From Candidatus Methylomirabilota bacterium (GTDB lineage: Bacteria; Methylomirabilota; Methylomirabilia; Rokubacteriales; CSP1-6): a stretch of 55,538 nucleotides of DNA. The translations under genes and the position numbers were made by a program. The notes beneath the pieces are model-generated. The model was given only the letters and a program-made list of their open reading frames with translations. It made no database searches and was not told where the DNA came from. Of this stretch, positions 52,067-55,538 are shown piece after piece. The stretch lies in NCBI GenBank assembly GCA_036002485.1, contig DASYTI010000029.1:1-55538 (forward strand), given 5' to 3'. Positions within the stretch are counted from its first letter, which is position 1. Each line of letters begins with the position of its first letter.

Positions 52067-53632
52067 ATGAGCCGCGGATTGCGATCTGGTTTGTCATTGC
52101 TGCTGGTCGCCGGGTTGGTGATCGTGGCCGGGCTCGAGGCCCGGGCGCAGACTCCCAAGAAGGGGGGGGTGCTCAAGGTCGCCGTCCTCGGGGACCCGCC
52201 CACGCTCGACTCCCACTGGACCACGGCGAACTTCGTCGAGGTCATCACCCAGCACATCTACGAGAGCCTCTACACGCTGGACCAGAACTACCAGCCGATC
52301 CCCGTCCTGGCCGAGGCGCTCCCCGCGGTGAGCGCGGACGGGCTCACCTACACGATCAAGCTGCGCCAGGGCATCCGGTTCCACAACGGGAAGGAGATGA
52401 CCAGTGAGGACGTGGTCGCCTCGCTGAGGCGCTGGGGCGGGTACGCCGCGCAGGCCAAGGCCATGTGGGCCTCGGTGGACGGCGTGCGGGCCGTCGACAG
52501 GTCCACGGTGGAGATCAAGCTCAAGGAGAAGTCGGGCATCGTCCTGATCTCCCTGGCCAACGCGAACAACTTCTCCGCCGTCTACCCGAAGGAGATCGCC
52601 GAGAAGTATCCGACGCCGGCCAAGGTCACCGAGTACATCGGCACCGGCCCCTTCAAGTTCGTCGAGTGGAAGCCGGACGTCCACATCCGGATGGTCCGCT
52701 ACGACGACTACAAGCCGCGGGCCGAGGCGGCCAACGGCTACGGCGGGCGAAAAGTCGCCTACGTCGACGAGATCCGGTGGATCCCGATGCCGGACGTGGC
52801 CACGCGGGTGGCCAGCCTCGAGTCGGGCGAGGTGGACTTCGCCGACGACCTCCAGGCCGTCGCCTACGATCGGATCAAGGAAAACCCGAAGCTCCGGCCC
52901 CTCATCGTGCGGCCGTACGCCTGGGCCATGGCGGTCTTCAACAAGAAGGAAGGCCTCATGACCAACGTGAAGCTCCGCCAGGCAGTGCAGGCGGCCGTCG
53001 ACATCGAGCCGAACATGCGGGCCGCGGTGGGGAACCCGCTCTTCTACCGGCTCGACTCCGGGCTGGCCTTCACGGAGCAGAAGGCCTGGCACTCGAAAGC
53101 CGGCGGCGACGCCTACAACCAGAGGAACAAGGACAAGGCCAAGAAGCTCCTGCAAGAGGCCGGCTACAAGGGGGAGCCCGTCCGCTTCATCACCACCAAG
53201 GAGTACGAGTGGATGTACAACGTCGCTCTCGTGACCAAGCAGCAGCTCGAAGAGGTCGGCATGACCATCGATCTCCAGGTGGTGGACTGGGCGACCCTCG
53301 TCCAGAGGCGGAACAACGAGAAGATGTACGACATCTTCACCACGGGCATGACGCTGGTGCCGGACCCGACCCAGCACCCCTACCTCCGCTGCGACTGGCC
53401 GGGCTGGACCTGCGACGAGGCCATCACCAGCCGCATGGACGCGATCCGGAAGGAGCCAGACCCGAAGAAGCGCATGGCGCTGTGGGAGGAGGTCCACCGG
53501 GTCTTCTACGAGCGGGTCCCCGTGATCCGCTACGGCGACCTGTTCGGCCTCCGCGCGATGCAGGCCTCCGTCAAGGGCTACAACGAGAAGATGGCCTTCC
53601 CGCGCTTCTACAACGTGTGGCTAGACAAGTAG
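52067..53632 (+). CDS. ABC transporter peptide/solute-binding protein (SBP family 5)
   Basis: This 521-residue periplasmic binding protein of the OppA/DppA type has a signal peptide (about residues 8-28, ending 'LEARAQ'). 'TLDSHWTTANFVEVITQHIYESL' (in parts), 'LRQGIRFHNGKEMTSEDVVASL', 'IGTGPFKFVEWKPDVHIRMVR' (in parts) and 'WNVWLDK'-like C-terminal features are typical. It should deliver peptides or similar organic solutes to an ABC permease, but the permease and ATPase genes are not in the window. GGGAGG lies 10 nt before ATG 52067, right beside the inverted-repeat element. Confidence 0.92.
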   Translation: MSRGLRSGLSLLLVAGLVIVAGLEARAQTPKKGGVLKVAVLGDPPTLDSHWTTANFVEVITQHIYESLYTLDQNYQPIPVLAEALPAVSADGLTYTIKLRQGIRFHNGKEMTSEDVVASLRRWGGYAAQAKAMWASVDGVRAVDRSTVEIKLKEKSGIVLISLANANNFSAVYPKEIAEKYPTPAKVTEYIGTGPFKFVEWKPDVHIRMVRYDDYKPRAEAANGYGGRKVAYVDEIRWIPMPDVATRVASLESGEVDFADDLQAVAYDRIKENPKLRPLIVRPYAWAMAVFNKKEGLMTNVKLRQAVQAAVDIEPNMRAAVGNPLFYRLDSGLAFTEQKAWHSKAGGDAYNQRNKDKAKKLLQEAGYKGEPVRFITTKEYEWMYNVALVTKQQLEEVGMTIDLQVVDWATLVQRRNNEKMYDIFTTGMTLVPDPTQHPYLRCDWPGWTCDEAITSRMDAIRKEPDPKKRMALWEEVHRVFYERVPVIRYGDLFGLRAMQASVKGYNEKMAFPRFYNVWLDK

Positions 53633-53693
53633 CCCTCGGCGGAAGGTCGCTCAAACCCTTATCCATCATCAGAGTCGGAGGTCCTGCGCCGTC

Positions 53694-55538
53694 ATAAGGG
53701 CGACGCTGCCGTACGCGGCGACGATCTTCCTTTCGTCGTTCCTGCTGTTCCTGGTGCAGCCGATCATCGCGAAGCAGATCCTGCCGTGGTTCGGCGGCTC
53801 GGCGGCCGTATGGACCACCTGCCTCGTGTTCTTCCAGAGCGTGCTTCTCGCGGGCTATGCCTACGCGGACTGGACCACCCGCCTCGGGCCGAAACGCCAG
53901 GCGCTCGCCCATGTCGCCCTGCTCGCCCTGTCGCTCGCCTTCCTGCCGATCCTTGCCTCGAGCGGCTGGAAACCACGGGGCGACGAGCAGCCGATCGCGC
54001 GCATCCTGCTTCTGCTCGCGGCGACGATCGGGCTGCCGTATTTCCTGCTCTCGACCACGACGCCGCTGCTCCAGGCCTGGTACTGGCGCCGGTTCCAGAG
54101 CGCCGTGCCCTACCGTCTGTTCGCGCTTTCCAACTTCGCGTCGCTCCTCGCGCTGCTCGGCTTTCCGCTGCTCCTCGAGCCGGCTTTCGACCTCGGGCAG
54201 CTCGGGTGGTGCTGGTCGTGCCTTTATGCCGGGTTCGTGGCGCTTTGTGCAGCCCTCGGCTTGCGCTCTGCCCGCGAGGCGGCTCCGCCGCGGCAGGCCG
54301 AGGCGACGAGCGCACCGTTGCCCTCGGCCACCATCCAGCTGCTCTGGCTTGCCCTTGCCGCGATGGGCTCGGCGATGCTGCTCGCGGTCACGAACCACAT
54401 CACGCAGAACATCTCGAGCGTTCCCTTCCTCTGGGTGCTGCCCCTCGGGCTTTACCTCGTGAGCTTCGTCTTCGCCTTCGATCATCCGCGCTGGTACGTG
54501 CGGCCGCTGTTCATCGCGTCGCTCGTTGTCCTGTTGCCGGCGATGGCGTATTACGTGCCTTCGCTCAAGCTGGCCGTCGCGGTGCCCGTGTACCTCGCCG
54601 GCCTGTTCGCCGCCTGCATGCTCTGCCATGGCGAGCTGGCGCGCGTGAAGCCGGACCCCGCGCATCTCACGCGCTTTTACCTCATGATCTCGCTTGGCGG
54701 CGCGCTGGGCGCGGTGCTGGTCGCCATCGTTGCGCCACTTACGCTGTCGGGGTATTTCGAGCTCGGCATCACGCTGGTCCTCCTGTCTCTCCTCCTGGTG
54801 CTACGGCTCCGGGGCATGGCGCGCTGGGCCGGTGTGGCCGTGGCCACGGTCACCGTGGTATTCGTGGTGCGCGGAGCGCAGGACTATACGCGGGGCGTGC
54901 GTGTGATGGAGCGCGACTTCTATGGCGTGGTGCGCACCGCTGATCATCTCGAGCCGGTGCCCTACCGCTCGATGCAACACGGCGGCATCAAGCACGGCGG
55001 GCAGCTGCTCGGCGACTCGTTCCGGAACACGCCCGCCGACTATTTCGGGCCGACCTCGGGCTACGGGCGCGTGTTCACGTCGCTGCGCGAGATGGCGCCG
55101 GACAAGCCGCTCTCGATCGGCGTGATCGGCCTGGGCGCCGGCGTCATCGGGGCGTGGATGAAGTCCGGCGACCGGCTGGTGTTCTATGAGATCAGCCCGC
55201 GCGTGGTCGACATCGCGCGGCGCGAGTTCACCTTTCTCGCGGACAGCCCTGCGCGCATCGAAATCGTTCTGGGCGACGGCCGCCTCTCGCTCGAGCGCGA
55301 GCCGCCGCGGGGCTACGACGTGCTCGGCATCGACGCCTTCTCCGGCGACTCGGTGCCCATGCATCTCTTGACGCGCGAGGCGATGGCGCTGTACGTGAAG
55401 CACATCAAGCTCGACGGCGTCATCGTGTTCCAGGCCACCAATCGCTACATCGACCTGCTTCCGGTCGTGAAGCGGCTCGCCGCCGAGTTCGGCTTCGAGG
55501 CGGTCAACGTCTCCGACTGGCCCGATGCGACCGAAGGT
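53694..55538 (+). CDS. Membrane-bound spermidine-synthase-like protein (3' partial, start unclear)
   Basis: The open frame covers 615 codons to the window end. The N-terminal part (about 1-380) has many transmembrane helices, beginning 'ATLPYAATIFLSSFLLFLVQP' (in parts) with 'IIAKQILPWFGGSAAVWT'. A methyltransferase-fold domain like spermidine synthase follows ('IGVIGLGAGVIGAWM', 'VFYEISPRVVDIAR', 'VLGDGRLSLE'). The domain order matches fused transporter/spermidine-synthase proteins. No ATG, GTG, TTG or CTG lies in frame before the first helix except CTG 53706; ATA 53694 or GTC 53691 sits after GGAGGT (53677-53682). Enzymatic activity is unproven. Confidence 0.85.
   Translation, partial: MRATLPYAATIFLSSFLLFLVQPIIAKQILPWFGGSAAVWTTCLVFFQSVLLAGYAYADWTTRLGPKRQALAHVALLALSLAFLPILASSGWKPRGDEQPIARILLLLAATIGLPYFLLSTTTPLLQAWYWRRFQSAVPYRLFALSNFASLLALLGFPLLLEPAFDLGQLGWCWSCLYAGFVALCAALGLRSAREAAPPRQAEATSAPLPSATIQLLWLALAAMGSAMLLAVTNHITQNISSVPFLWVLPLGLYLVSFVFAFDHPRWYVRPLFIASLVVLLPAMAYYVPSLKLAVAVPVYLAGLFAACMLCHGELARVKPDPAHLTRFYLMISLGGALGAVLVAIVAPLTLSGYFELGITLVLLSLLLVLRLRGMARWAGVAVATVTVVFVVRGAQDYTRGVRVMERDFYGVVRTADHLEPVPYRSMQHGGIKHGGQLLGDSFRNTPADYFGPTSGYGRVFTSLREMAPDKPLSIGVIGLGAGVIGAWMKSGDRLVFYEISPRVVDIARREFTFLADSPARIEIVLGDGRLSLEREPPRGYDVLGIDAFSGDSVPMHLLTREAMALYVKHIKLDGVIVFQATNRYIDLLPVVKRLAAEFGFEAVNVSDWPDATEG

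Noticed and set aside
53571-54665. A 364-codon minus-strand open frame and + strand frames at 53786-54943
   Set aside because: They compete with the + strand membrane/spermidine-synthase-like frame, which alone shows transmembrane helices and methyltransferase motifs. The others are Arg/Pro-rich.

Overview
The window is about 55.5 kb of very GC-rich (roughly two thirds G+C) bacterial chromosome. Nearly every gene lies on the + strand, and many neighbours share ATGA or GTGA stop/start overlaps. A complete lipid A, Kdo and heptose pathway plus BamA and Skp show a diderm with lipopolysaccharide. The gene order (lpxA, Gfo/Idh/MocA oxidoreductase, lpxI, lpxB; split heptose kinase and adenylyltransferase; pheA-hisC-tyrA-aroA-cmk) resembles deltaproteobacteria-like and NC10/Rokubacteria (Methylomirabilota) genomes. 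I favour the Rokubacteria/NC10 side, but this is inference; no rRNA or marker tree was available.

Region 1 (1-19864) is an envelope block: the 3' part of bamA, skp, lpxD, lpxA, an NAD-dependent sugar oxidoreductase, lpxI, lpxB, a DUF374 acyltransferase, waaA, lpxK, a heptosyltransferase, four consecutive GT-B glycosyltransferases, gmhB, hldE1, hldE2, waaC and a family 2 glycosyltransferase. Together they make Kdo-lipid A and build a heptose-containing core. fabZ is absent from its usual place between lpxD and lpxA. gmhA, hldD and lpxC are not in the window.

Region 2 (19861-42332) is housekeeping: trpS, scpA-scpB, an RluB-type pseudouridine synthase, an aromatic amino acid run (pheA, hisC, tyrA, aroA), cmk, plsC, rpsA, sppA, an IHF/HU protein, a HIT protein, mutS-mutL, miaA, hflX, pgsA, a DUF512 radical-SAM-like protein and der. 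The MutL keeps its endonuclease motif.

Region 3 (42333-48983) holds a SPOR protein, an IHF-alpha-like protein, a MerR regulator, surE-pcm between two tRNA-Pro genes, acyP, an NlpD-like LysM/M23 protein, an RpoS-like sigma factor, a small unknown protein and tRNA-Arg(CCU). This is an expanded surE-pcm-nlpD-rpoS cluster.

Region 4 (48984-55538) looks accessory: a secreted small protein, a decayed XRE fragment, a CocE-type hydrolase whose 3' end lies in a 90-bp inverted-repeat element, an oligopeptide-binding protein, and a membrane-bound spermidine-synthase-like protein that runs off the window and lacks a normal start codon.

The most unusual signals lie between genes. A dispersed structured repeat family occurs at 38907-39026, 42341-42468 and 44388-44543; two copies carry a compensatory base-pair change. 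A palindromic 54-nt duplication forms a 36-codon mini-ORF linking trpS to scpA. A strong hairpin sits at a glycosyltransferase junction, and an inverted-repeat element has remodelled the end of the CocE gene.
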